Source: Flavobacteriales bacterium (GTDB lineage Bacteria; Bacteroidota; Bacteroidia; Flavobacteriales; Flavobacteriaceae). Taken from it: DNA of 64,000 nucleotides. Under the pieces are notes generated by a model, which saw only the letters and a program-made list of their open reading frames with translations, ran no database searches and was not told where the DNA came from. Both the position numbers and the translations under genes were made by a program. Where the stretch lies: NCBI GenBank assembly GCA_013205245.1, contig JABMNH010000017.1:1-64000 (forward strand), given 5' to 3'. This document shows, one piece after another, positions 42,648 to 50,990 of the stretch (its first letter is position 1; the number at the start of each line of letters is the position of its first letter).

Positions 42648-43901
42648 CTATTTTTTAAGGTTTTTTAGCAATTGATTTTTAAGCATTTCTAAAGCTTTGT
42701 TTGCTGTTCTTGTAATAACCTTCTCTCGCGGTTGCCCAAAATTGAATTCTTTAACAATTGTGTCATTAGGTGTTACTAAAGCTATAAAGACCACACCCAC
42801 ACTTTTATCGGTTTTATCTGTGGTTGGGCCTGCGTTTCCTGTTGTGGCAATGGCATAATCTGACTGTAATAATAGTCTCACTTTTTGTGCCATTTCTAAA
42901 GCCACTTGAGCACTAACTACAGAATATTTTTTTATTGTTTCTGCATCCACACCTAAAATATTTTCTTTCACACTTGTATCATAACTTACAATAGCCCCTT
43001 TAAAATATTTTGACGCTCCTGGAACAGCCGTAATCATTGATGCTATAGTACCACCCGTACAGCTTTCGGCTACAGCCAAAGTACACTTTTGTTGTATTAA
43101 AAGTATACCGATGCTTTCTTCGATGGTTTCATTTCCCTCAAAACCCATAACAATGTCACTTATTAAAGGTATCAAATTCTCAATTTCGTTTTCTACTGCT
43201 TTAATAATGGCAGATTTTGATGCGCCTTTTGCTGATAAACGCAAACGCACTTTTCCGTATGCAGGCAAATAAGCCAGTTTTATAAACTTAGGTAACTGAT
43301 TTTCCCAGTCACTTATTCTTTCGGCCACCATGCTTTCGCCCATACCATAAGTCAACACGGTTTTATGATAAATAAAAGGCAATTTAAATTTTTCTTTAAG
43401 CATCGGTAAAACCGATGCGCTCATCAACCCTTTCATTTCGTTTGGCACACCCGGCATCGATACAAATATTTTACCATCTTCTTCAAACCACATACCCGGT
43501 GCTGTGCCAAAATTGTTTGTTAAAGCTTTTGCTTTTGATGGCACAAGTGCCTGATAGCTGTTTATTTCTGTAAAAGGATAATTTATTTTTTCGAATAACT
43601 TTTTTATATGCTCAATAATATCTGGATGCAGTACCAATTCATCATCAAAGTACTTTGTAAGCGTATGTTTTGTGATGTCGTCTTTAGTAGGGCCTAATCC
43701 GCCTGTTATTAAAATGATATCAGCATGATTTTTAGCTTCATCTAAAGCTTGTAAAATATGTGCTTCGTTATCACTTATAGAAGTTATCTGAAACACCTCA
43801 ATACCAATAGTATTAAGCTGTTCTGCCATCCATTTAGAATTGCTGTCTAAAATTTGGCCTATTAAAATTTCGTCGCCAATGGTAATGATTTCTGCCTTCA
43901 A
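42648..43901 (-). CDS. cinA: CinA family nicotinamide-nucleotide amidohydrolase
   Basis: A 417-residue protein with an N-terminal MoaB/MogA-like (COG1058) domain (ITIGDEILIGQ, TGGLGPTKDD, MPGVPNEM) and a C-terminal CinA/PncC domain (about 255-417: AESCTGGTIASMITAVPGAS, ATTGNAGP). It recycles NMN by deamidation and hydrolyses ADP-ribose-type pyrophosphates. I place the start at the TTG at 43901 (KAEIITIGDE follows), matching family starts. A longer in-frame TTG at 43925 exists; an ATG at 43921 is out of frame. Confidence 0.92.
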   Translation of the reverse strand: MKAEIITIGDEILIGQILDSNSKWMAEQLNTIGIEVFQITSISDNEAHILQALDEAKNHADIILITGGLGPTKDDITKHTLTKYFDDELVLHPDIIEHIKKLFEKINYPFTEINSYQALVPSKAKALTNNFGTAPGMWFEEDGKIFVSMPGVPNEMKGLMSASVLPMLKEKFKLPFIYHKTVLTYGMGESMVAERISDWENQLPKFIKLAYLPAYGKVRLRLSAKGASKSAIIKAVENEIENLIPLISDIVMGFEGNETIEESIGILLIQQKCTLAVAESCTGGTIASMITAVPGASKYFKGAIVSYDTSVKENILGVDAETIKKYSVVSAQVALEMAQKVRLLLQSDYAIATTGNAGPTTDKTDKSVGVVFIALVTPNDTIVKEFNFGQPREKVITRTANKALEMLKNQLLKNLKK

Positions 43902-44052
43902 AAAAACTATTTTAAACTCATTCAAAAATAATTCAATTTTACCGTTAGACCTATTATTATTAGTAATAATAATCTAAAAAAGGGGAAATCTCCTTGTTCA
44001 CCAATTTAAATAATTTATTATATTTACATTATAATTAATAAATCAACCTATT

Positions 44053-44655
44053 ATGTTAAAAAAAACTCTTTTAGTAGCTTTCACAATTCTGTTTTGTGTA
44101 GCCACACAAGCACAAGACAAACAAAAAAGTGTTAAACCATTTAGAATTGGTTTTAAAGTTGGTGTGCCAAATATTGTTGGTGGAAATGCCGAATTAGTCT
44201 TATTTAAACGCATTGCTGTTTATGCCGATTATTCTGCTTATTCTGGCACTTTTGATCAAGTAGAGGCTGGTTTCAATCATTTTGAAATTGGTGGAAACAT
44301 TTATTTTAACCCAACTGGAAAAGGTTTTTATGCTTCTTTAGGGTATAGCAATTTTAGTCTTGATGGCACTTACACCGATGCTCAAACTATTGGAGGTATT
44401 GATTTTACAGGCACAGCAACTGGTAATGTCACTTTAAATACTATAAATGCTAAGCTAGGTTTAAAACTAGGTCGTACATTTTATATGAGAACAGAAGTTG
44501 GTTATGGTTTTGGAACCATTCCTGATAAAGTTATTATAACAGGTGATGTTAATGGTGTAACTCAAACAGGTGAAGAAGCCATTCCTAATATCCCAGGCAT
44601 TAGCTCAAGTGGATTACTGATCTTTAATATTGGCTTTGGTTTTGGATTCCTATAA
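44053..44655 (+). CDS. Small outer-membrane beta-barrel protein
   Basis: A 200-residue protein with a signal peptide (MLKKTLLVAFTILFCVATQAQ). The mature part consists of alternating strands (about 8) with glycine turns and ends in GFGFGFL. It resembles generic OmpA/OmpW-sized porin-family barrels of Bacteroidota. No specific function can be assigned. It is monocistronic, with a terminator downstream. Confidence 0.75.
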   Translation: MLKKTLLVAFTILFCVATQAQDKQKSVKPFRIGFKVGVPNIVGGNAELVLFKRIAVYADYSAYSGTFDQVEAGFNHFEIGGNIYFNPTGKGFYASLGYSNFSLDGTYTDAQTIGGIDFTGTATGNVTLNTINAKLGLKLGRTFYMRTEVGYGFGTIPDKVIITGDVNGVTQTGEEAIPNIPGISSSGLLIFNIGFGFGFL

Positions 44656-44672
44656 AATCTTTTAAAACATCT

Positions 44673-44708
44673 AAAAGCAGGACTATTAATTTAGGCCTGC
44701 TTTTTTTT
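44673..44708 (+). terminator. Intrinsic terminator after the small barrel gene
   Basis: A 9-base stem (44673-44681 AAAAGCAGG with 44696-44704 CCTGCTTTT), a 14-base loop, and eight T (44701-44708). Confidence 0.78.
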
Positions 44709-44774
44709 GCACTTTAATTACAAATTTCAAATCTTAAGATTTTTGTTTTATTTATCTTTACTCAAAATTTTGAA

Positions 44775-45815
44775 ATGCAAAATAAAACACAAAAAATAGT
44801 TGGCTATTGGTTATTGCTAGGCGCTTTTTTAGTAATAGCCATGGTGGTTATTGGCGGCATAACACGCCTCACACATTCTGGATTATCTATAGTAGCATGG
44901 AAACCCATTTCTGGGATTGTGCCACCACTAAACCTTGCTGAATGGAATACCGAATTTAACAACTACAAAACCTCTCCAGAATATATTAAATACAATTATC
45001 ATTATAGTTTAGAAGATTTTAAATCGATTTTTTGGTGGGAATTTATTCACCGCTTTATAGGACGTGTTATTGGATTTATATTTCTGTTTCCGTTTTTATG
45101 GTTTTATTTTACCAAAAAACTACAAGATAAAAAACTGCGTAAACATTTGATTGTTATTTTTCTCCTTGGCGGATTACAAGGTTTTATAGGTTGGTTTATG
45201 GTTAAAAGCGGTTTGGTTAACCGCCCAAGTGTGAGTCATTACCGCTTGGCATTACATTTAAGTACGGCCTTATTTTTAGTGGCTTATATTTTATGGACGG
45301 CGCTACCCATACTCTCTCCTATTTCTAAAAAATTGAATTTCCATCCCAAACTATACAGTAAACTAAAAATTATGTTGGGATTGGTGAGCATTCAAATAGT
45401 TTATGGTGCTTTTACAGCCGGATTAAAAGCGGGCTATATTTACACCACTTATCCTAAAATGGGTCCCGATTGGTTGCCAGATACTGGTATTAAAGCTTTT
45501 CAAAACCTAGGATTTATGGCGTTTTTTGAAAACCCCATTTTAGTACAATTTATCCACCGTTGGTTTGCAGCTTTGGTATTATTCTATTTTGTTAAGTTTT
45601 ATTTGAGTGCCCGTAAATTGGGATTGTCACCCATTCAAACACATTGTAATAATGCGCTTATGCTCTTTTTGGCTGTACAAATTACACTTGGTATTTTTAC
45701 TTTGATTAATGCTGTACCTGTAACATTAGGTGTTTTACACCAATTGGGTGCAGTTATTCTTTTGGCTACGCTTATTGTGGCGCTTTATTTCTATAAGGAC
45801 ACAAAAAACGTGTGA
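44775..45815 (+). CDS. ctaA: Heme A synthase (COX15/CtaA)
   Basis: A 346-residue inner-membrane protein with eight predicted helices that oxidises the heme O methyl group to make heme A for cytochrome oxidase. Family patterns include IGGITRLTHSGLSI and WWEFIHRFIGR, with histidine heme ligands also in SHYRLALHLS, FIHRWFA and LHQLGA. The four-histidine set is complete. It appears monocistronic. The following 276 bases are repeat-rich. Confidence 0.95.
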   Translation: MQNKTQKIVGYWLLLGAFLVIAMVVIGGITRLTHSGLSIVAWKPISGIVPPLNLAEWNTEFNNYKTSPEYIKYNYHYSLEDFKSIFWWEFIHRFIGRVIGFIFLFPFLWFYFTKKLQDKKLRKHLIVIFLLGGLQGFIGWFMVKSGLVNRPSVSHYRLALHLSTALFLVAYILWTALPILSPISKKLNFHPKLYSKLKIMLGLVSIQIVYGAFTAGLKAGYIYTTYPKMGPDWLPDTGIKAFQNLGFMAFFENPILVQFIHRWFAALVLFYFVKFYLSARKLGLSPIQTHCNNALMLFLAVQITLGIFTLINAVPVTLGVLHQLGAVILLATLIVALYFYKDTKNV

Positions 45816-45845
45816 TACTATTTGTAGTAGTTAGTTAGACCTAAA

Positions 45846-45930
45846 TCTCCCATCCTATATCCTTCCCAAAGGGAAGGACTTTAAAACTGTTGATTTCTCC
45901 CTTTCCTTTGGAAAGGGTTGGGGATAGGAT
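45846..45930. repeat. Imperfect long inverted repeat with nested palindromes
   Basis: Two palindromes, CCTTCCCAAAGGGAAGG (45861-45877) and CCCTTTCCTTTGGAAAGGG (45899-45917), sit inside outer inverted arms ATCCTAT (45852-45858) and ATAGGAT (45924-45930). The composition is more GC-rich than surrounding DNA. It looks like a dispersed mobile-type repeat without coding capacity. Confidence 0.65.
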
Positions 45931-45954
45931 ATATCTGGCACAACAATTAAAAAT

Positions 45955-45983
45955 CTGTCATTCCCGCTTTCTCGGAAATCTAA
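45955..45983. repeat. CTGTCATTCCCGC-type dispersed repeat fragment
   Basis: CTGTCATTCCCGCTTTCTCGG followed by AAATCTAAG resembles a unit I recall as widely dispersed between genes in flavobacterial genomes. It has no coding capacity. Confidence 0.4.
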
Positions 45984-46010
45984 GCTAAGTATTTATACGT
46001 TCTTTTGCTT

Positions 46011-46077
46011 GCGCGAGCATCACGCTCGTGCAGACTTTATCTTTAAACTCTTTGGCACGAGCAAAGGATGCTCGCGC
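46011..46077. repeat. REP/BIME-like pair of inverted palindromes
   Basis: Two imperfect palindromes, 46011-46031 (GCGCGAGC...GCTCGTGC) and 46055-46077 (GCACGAGC...GCTCGCGC), are arranged as inverted copies of each other, 23 bases apart. This is the layout of bacterial interspersed mosaic elements mobilised by REP-associated tyrosine transposases. No such transposase is in the window. Confidence 0.65.
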
Positions 46078-46091
46078 TAGCTGGGACTTCA

Positions 46092-47003
46092 TTATTTTTT
46101 ATTCTTTTTTATAGACTGTTTTACAAGACTTAAAATATATTCTAAATCATCGTCATTGTTCGTCTGAATTTCATAATCTCCATTTCCCCAATGTCCCGTA
46201 GTTGAAACATCTCTTGTAATTTTCTTGGCATCGTCTAATTCTCCTTTGCTCATATTAATCCACATTTTTAATGCTTTTTTCTGAGGTAAAATATCAATTA
46301 CATTTCGACCTGAAACAAATGCAATATATTTTTTCTTAGGTTTGATTTCTAAATTATCTAAATTCTGAATAGCACTTTTAAATTTCTCATAAAGTTCTAT
46401 TATTTCTTCATTTACCTTTTCTAAATGTTTTTGTTCTGAATAGACTTTTATTTCTTTAGCAACATTGTCTATCGTGTGATCTGTTTTAGAAATTGTCTTT
46501 ATACTTTCTTGAGACCCTGCTTTTTGAATTTGATCATACGAAATAATATTGTTTTCAAATCTTTTTACTTCCCATAATTCTATTGGCAAGTCTTTAAAAT
46601 TAATCGCTTCTCTTTGGTAATTAGTAAAAGCAGGAGAGATAAACAGGACTCTTGATTGTGACCAATCAACATCATTCCTTTTTAAAGTTTTATCAAGATT
46701 CTCGTTAAATTCCAAAATGAAGTCTGCTTTATTGTTTAGCATTAAAGATAAATAAGCATAACCTTGGTCAATTACACTAAAGTTTTTATCTCTTTTGTAT
46801 TCAATGATTACAAAAGCATTTGCTTCTTTATCAAAAGCAAGAGTGTCTATCCGGAAATTATTTAATGCAAATTCAGATTTTACAAAATCAAGTCCTAAAA
46901 TAATCTTTAGATTCTCTTCAGTTAAGTCTTGAATTTCTTTTTCAAGTCTGAAAGGTTTTTCCTTGATGTACTCTAATTTTTTTTTAATATTGAATAGTGC
47001 CAT
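46092..47003 (-). CDS. Predicted PD-(D/E)XK nuclease-like protein with DUF5655 domain
   Basis: A 303-residue cytoplasmic protein. The N-terminal part (about 20-140) has a nuclease-like core: D53 in RIDTLAFD and E68-x-K70 in FVIIEYKRD, as in DUF91/NucS-type endonucleases. A helical linker follows, then a DUF5655 domain (about 220-303: YIAFVSGRNVIDILPQKKALKMWINM, GHWGNGDYEI). Similar proteins are widespread accessory genes whose function is not known; some sit near restriction or defence genes. Its stop touches the repeat mosaic. Weak homologues are often annotated as transport proteins, without support here. Confidence 0.75.
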   Translation of the reverse strand: MALFNIKKKLEYIKEKPFRLEKEIQDLTEENLKIILGLDFVKSEFALNNFRIDTLAFDKEANAFVIIEYKRDKNFSVIDQGYAYLSLMLNNKADFILEFNENLDKTLKRNDVDWSQSRVLFISPAFTNYQREAINFKDLPIELWEVKRFENNIISYDQIQKAGSQESIKTISKTDHTIDNVAKEIKVYSEQKHLEKVNEEIIELYEKFKSAIQNLDNLEIKPKKKYIAFVSGRNVIDILPQKKALKMWINMSKGELDDAKKITRDVSTTGHWGNGDYEIQTNNDDDLEYILSLVKQSIKKNKK

Positions 47004-47069
47004 TATTTTGACTTTTAATATGTTTTATAAATTACTATATTTCAACAAATATAACTCTTTATCAGCAAC

Positions 47070-47678
47070 TTACTTTATCTTAAGCTCAAAAGCTGTATTG
47101 CCTTCTAAAACACCTACCAATATATCATCAGGATGCACTTGCCCAACACCAGCTGGTGTGCCTGTAAAAATAACATCGCCTTTTTTAAGGGTAAAAAACT
47201 GAGAAACATAACTTATCAGTTCATCTATCTGCCAAAGCATAAATTTAGAATTTCCGTCTTGAACAGTCTTGCCATTTATGATGAGTTGGAATTTAATTCC
47301 GGATAAGTCAAAATCTGTCTTAGGGTAAAAATCGCCAATAACGGCAGAGCCGTCAAAAGCTTTGGCTTTTTCCCAAGGCAAGCCTTTTGCTTTTAATTTG
47401 CTTTGCAATGTGCGCTCGGTAAAGTCAATTCCCAAACCTATTTCATCATAATACTTATGAGCAAACTTTTGTTCAATATGCTTTCCTACCTTGTTAATTT
47501 TAACCAATATTTCTACTTCGTAATGAATGCCTTCCGCGAAAGCTGGAATAAAAAATGGCATCTTTTTAGCCAAAATAGCCGAATCTGGTTTTAAAAAAAT
47601 AACGGGCTCTGTGGGTTTTTCGTTTTGTAATTCTTCTATGTGTTTGGTGTAATTACGACCGATACAAATTATTTTCAT
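47070..47678 (-). CDS. Fumarylacetoacetate hydrolase family protein
   Basis: A 202-residue FAH-fold enzyme of the short YcgM/FAHD1 (acylpyruvase or oxaloacetate decarboxylase) type. Metal-binding acidic residues lie in EGIHYEVEILVKI and the later GIDFTERTLQ, followed by KAFDGSAVIGDF and FTGTPAGVG. The natural substrate cannot be told from sequence. It is flanked downstream by the nuclease-like gene and upstream by a dispersed repeat. Confidence 0.9.
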   Translation of the reverse strand: MKIICIGRNYTKHIEELQNEKPTEPVIFLKPDSAILAKKMPFFIPAFAEGIHYEVEILVKINKVGKHIEQKFAHKYYDEIGLGIDFTERTLQSKLKAKGLPWEKAKAFDGSAVIGDFYPKTDFDLSGIKFQLIINGKTVQDGNSKFMLWQIDELISYVSQFFTLKKGDVIFTGTPAGVGQVHPDDILVGVLEGNTAFELKIK

Positions 47679-47698
47679 AAGGTTAGATTTTACAAAGC

Positions 47699-47771
47699 CC
47701 TTCGACTGCGCTCAGGGTGACATTATTTATTTTGAGGTTTATCCCGAAATTTCGGGACGCTCAACCTGACA
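47699..47771. repeat. Dispersed intergenic repeat with internal palindrome
   Basis: CCTTCGACTGCGCTCAGGGTGACA (47699-47722) and a partial second unit GACGCTCAACCTGACA (47756-47771) flank the palindrome CCCGAAATTTCGGG (47743-47756). It belongs to the same family as the copies at 18595-18673. Confidence 0.7.
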
Positions 47772-47784
47772 ATTTATATTAGCA

Positions 47785-48606
47785 TCAAGGAAACTTAGGA
47801 AACTGTTTAAAATCGGGATCGCGTTTTTCTAAAAAAGCATTTTTACCTTCTTGCGCTTCTTCCATCATATAAAACATAAGGGTAGCATCTCCAGCCAATT
47901 GCATCAATCCGTGTTGGCCATCTAATTCCGCGTTAAGCGAACGTTTTATCATACGCAATGCCATAGGCGAGCGCTTTTGCATGGTTTTACACCAAGCTAC
48001 CGTGGTGTCTTCTAAATCTTTTAGCGGCACAACTTTATTTACCAAGCCCATATCTAAAGCTTCTTTAGCGGTATATTGCTCGCATAAAAACCAAATTTCA
48101 CGCGCCTTTTTCTGACCGACAATGCGTGCCAAATAAGACGATCCAAAGCCACCATCAAAACTACCCACTTTAGGTCCGGTTTGTCCGAATTTAGCATTTT
48201 CTGAAGCGATGGTTAAATCGCAAACCACGTGTAGCACATGACCGCCACCAATGGCATAACCATTTACCATAGCAATAACAGGCTTTGGAATTTCGCGAAT
48301 TTTTCGATGTAAATCCAATACATTTAAACGCGGCACACCATCTTTACCAACATATCCTCCAACGCCTTTTACGTTCTGATCGCCACCGGCACAAAAGGCT
48401 TTATCGCCAATACCTGTAAGAATAACCACATCAATATCTTGGCGTTCTCTGCAAATATCCATCGCATCGAGCATTTCAAAATTGGTTTCTGGTCTAAAAG
48501 CGTTATACACTTCTGGCCTGTTAATTGTTATTTTAGCAATCCCTTCAAAATAGTCGAATTTAATATCTTCGTAATCTTTTATGGACGTCCATTTTCTGTC
48601 TGACAT
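47785..48606 (-). CDS. menB: 1,4-dihydroxy-2-naphthoyl-CoA synthase
   Basis: A 273-residue crotonase-fold enzyme of menaquinone synthesis that cyclises o-succinylbenzoyl-CoA. Family signatures: [36 protein letters not shown] and [33 protein letters not shown] split over the middle. Full length. menD lies 2.4 kb upstream on the same strand, interrupted by two opposite-strand genes. Confidence 0.96.
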   Translation of the reverse strand: MSDRKWTSIKDYEDIKFDYFEGIAKITINRPEVYNAFRPETNFEMLDAMDICRERQDIDVVILTGIGDKAFCAGGDQNVKGVGGYVGKDGVPRLNVLDLHRKIREIPKPVIAMVNGYAIGGGHVLHVVCDLTIASENAKFGQTGPKVGSFDGGFGSSYLARIVGQKKAREIWFLCEQYTAKEALDMGLVNKVVPLKDLEDTTVAWCKTMQKRSPMALRMIKRSLNAELDGQHGLMQLAGDATLMFYMMEEAQEGKNAFLEKRDPDFKQFPKFP

Positions 48607-48685
48607 GTTGTGTTTTTTAGGATTGTAAATATATAACTATTGCTTTTACTAAAAAAATTTTACTACCTTCGGATTTTAAAATTAT

Positions 48686-49852
48686 ATGATGAAAAAAATC
48701 ATTTTTGGCCTCTTTTTAATAGGTTTTATAAACAGCTCTTTTTCGCAAATTACCTCTAAAAATTTTGAATCTAAAATATTACTACAATACAGAACGCTTA
48801 AAATTTATGTGCCACCTTCGTATGAAATTGACGCCACAAAAATTTACCCTTTAACCATTATTTTAGATGCCGAAGATTTGTTTGATGTCTATGTTGCCAA
48901 TGCCAAATTATTGGCCCGTAAACAAGAAGCACCAGAGCAAATTATAGTAGGTATTTCTCAAATTGAATCGCGTACAGAAGATTGCGCTTACGATGCCATC
49001 TCAAGTTTACCTACGTCTTTTTCGTCCGATTTTCAACTATTTATCAATTTAGAATTGTTGCCTTTTATAGATGACGAATACCGCCTATCACCTTTTAAAG
49101 CAATAGTTGGCAGATCTTTAACTGCTAATTTTATAAATTATTTCTTTATCCAAGACAAACCTGTTTTTAATGCGTATATAAATATAAATCCGAGTTATGC
49201 CGAAGGCATGGCGTCTTATATAAAGAATACCATTCCTAATATTAATTTACCCACTTATTATTATATGAGTTCGGGATCTTATAACAGTAAAGATAAACAA
49301 GCCAACATTAGTGGCATTTTTAGTTTGCTTGACACGTATAAAAACCCTTTTATAAATTACAAATTAGATGTTTTTAACGAAGTTACATATTCAACTTCTT
49401 TAGGTTTATCTATTCCTAGTGCTTTGGCTTATATTTTTAAAATGTATGGTCCCATTACAAAAGAAGAATACGACACTAAAATATCTAAAATGACGCCACC
49501 AGAAGCGATCGCATATTTAGAAAAAAAATATGTTGAAATTGAATATTTTTTCGGCACAGATATTCAAATAAGGCAGAAAGATATTTTGCGTATTGAACCT
49601 TTAATTATGGATACCCTAGATGGCGATTATCTTAACGAATTTGGTAAAATGATTATACGTCTGTATCCAGATTCTCCTTTAGGCTATTATTATATTGGCC
49701 AATATTACGAAACAGGAAATTCATTAAAAAAAGCTATTAAATATTATAAAATAGGCTATTCTAAAATAGATGAAAACGACCCAAATTTAGATGCTTTTTA
49801 TGTCAATATTGAACGGGTTATGAAAAAATTAAAATATGGAAATGACGATTAA
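48686..49852 (+). CDS. Secreted esterase-like alpha/beta-hydrolase protein with degenerate nucleophile elbow
   Basis: A 388-residue protein with a signal peptide (ending SSFSQ). The region about 35-250 resembles the putative-esterase family (Fes/IroE, esterase D-like), with YVPPSYEIDATKIYPLTIILDAE split as strands and a nucleophile region VGRSLTANF where S144 is kept but the usual GxSxG is GRSLT. The C-terminal 120 residues are helical and TPR-like. The catalytic histidine is not obvious, so activity is uncertain. It starts 80 bases upstream of menB's start, divergently. A C1 peptidase gene follows after 25 bases. Confidence 0.72.
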   Translation: MMKKIIFGLFLIGFINSSFSQITSKNFESKILLQYRTLKIYVPPSYEIDATKIYPLTIILDAEDLFDVYVANAKLLARKQEAPEQIIVGISQIESRTEDCAYDAISSLPTSFSSDFQLFINLELLPFIDDEYRLSPFKAIVGRSLTANFINYFFIQDKPVFNAYININPSYAEGMASYIKNTIPNINLPTYYYMSSGSYNSKDKQANISGIFSLLDTYKNPFINYKLDVFNEVTYSTSLGLSIPSALAYIFKMYGPITKEEYDTKISKMTPPEAIAYLEKKYVEIEYFFGTDIQIRQKDILRIEPLIMDTLDGDYLNEFGKMIIRLYPDSPLGYYYIGQYYETGNSLKKAIKYYKIGYSKIDENDPNLDAFYVNIERVMKKLKYGNDD

Positions 49853-49877
49853 TTTTACTAATAAAAAAATTTCTGCT

Positions 49878-50987
49878 ATGAAAAAAATATTTCTTGTGCT
49901 ATTTGCTTTTATAATAACAGCCCCCATCTTTTCTCAAAAATATACCTTTACAGTTGTAAAAGATATTCAAGCAACGTCTGTTAAAAGTCAGGGACATACG
50001 GGAACCTGTTGGAGCTTTTCTACATCATCATTTGTAGAATCAGAAATTAAGCGCTTAAGCGGATTAGACATTCCTGTGTCTGAAATGTATTTTGTAAGAA
50101 ATACCTACATGCTTAAAGCTTGGAATTATGTGATGCGTCAAGGCAATGCACAATTTGGCGAAGGTGGTTTAGCTCATGATGTTACTAATGCTGTTCGAGA
50201 ATTTGGTATTGTACCTAGAGATGAATTTACTGGTTTGTTAAATGATCAAAAATCTTATGATCACGAAGAGATGTCTACTTTGCTAAAAACAACACTTGAC
50301 GAGTTTATTAAAAGTGATGCTAAAAAAAGTGCGCGTGACTGGGAAGATGCTATCAACCAAATTTTAGATACTTATATGGGTAAAAACCCCATTACTTTTA
50401 ATTATAATGGCAACATTTATAGCCCAAAAACATTTGTTGAGATGACAAAATTTAATCCAGACGATTATGTGTCAATCACGTCTTTTACACAACAGCCATT
50501 TTACTCAAAATTTATCCTAAATATTCCCGATAATTTTTCTAATGGCAGTTTTTATAATGTGTCAGTAAATGATATGATTGGCGTTATAAATACGGCGCTT
50601 GCCAATGGATTTACAATTTCTTTAGATGTTGATGTTTCTGAGCCTACTTTTTCGGCTAAAAATGGCGTGGCTGTCTTACCGCTTAACGCCGATGATAATA
50701 CAAAAAGTTTGACAGAAATTGTGCCAGAACAAAATGTGACGCAATTGTCTAGACAACAAAATTTCGAAAATTACACGACTACAGACGATCATTTAATGCA
50801 CATTACAGGCATGTTGACAGATCAAAAAGGAACAACCTATTATAAAGTAAAAAACTCTTGGGGTAACACTTTGGCAAATGGCGGTTATGTATATATGTCT
50901 GAAATTTATGCTAAAATGAAATTTATTTCTGTAATGGTGCATAAAGATGCTATTTCTAAAGAATTAAAAGCCTTGTTGAAGCTTTAA
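49878..50987 (+). CDS. Secreted C1-family cysteine peptidase (PepC/bleomycin-hydrolase-like)
   Basis: A 369-residue papain-fold peptidase. A signal peptide (MKKIFLVLFAFIITAPIFSQ) precedes the active-site cysteine C44 in GHTGTCWSFS. The catalytic histidine is in DDHLMHITGM and the asparagine in VKNSWGNT. The layout is the C1B aminopeptidase type, but secreted. The ATG at 49878 is preferred over one at 49836, because it yields a clean signal peptide and avoids overlap with the preceding gene. Likely cotranscribed with the esterase-like gene. Confidence 0.9.
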   Translation: MKKIFLVLFAFIITAPIFSQKYTFTVVKDIQATSVKSQGHTGTCWSFSTSSFVESEIKRLSGLDIPVSEMYFVRNTYMLKAWNYVMRQGNAQFGEGGLAHDVTNAVREFGIVPRDEFTGLLNDQKSYDHEEMSTLLKTTLDEFIKSDAKKSARDWEDAINQILDTYMGKNPITFNYNGNIYSPKTFVEMTKFNPDDYVSITSFTQQPFYSKFILNIPDNFSNGSFYNVSVNDMIGVINTALANGFTISLDVDVSEPTFSAKNGVAVLPLNADDNTKSLTEIVPEQNVTQLSRQQNFENYTTTDDHLMHITGMLTDQKGTTYYKVKNSWGNTLANGGYVYMSEIYAKMKFISVMVHKDAISKELKALLKL

Positions 50988-50990
50988 ATT

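Noticed and set aside
45816-46091. A CRISPR array
   Set aside because: The repeats are palindromic, differ in type, and are not regularly spaced with unique spacers; no cas genes are present.
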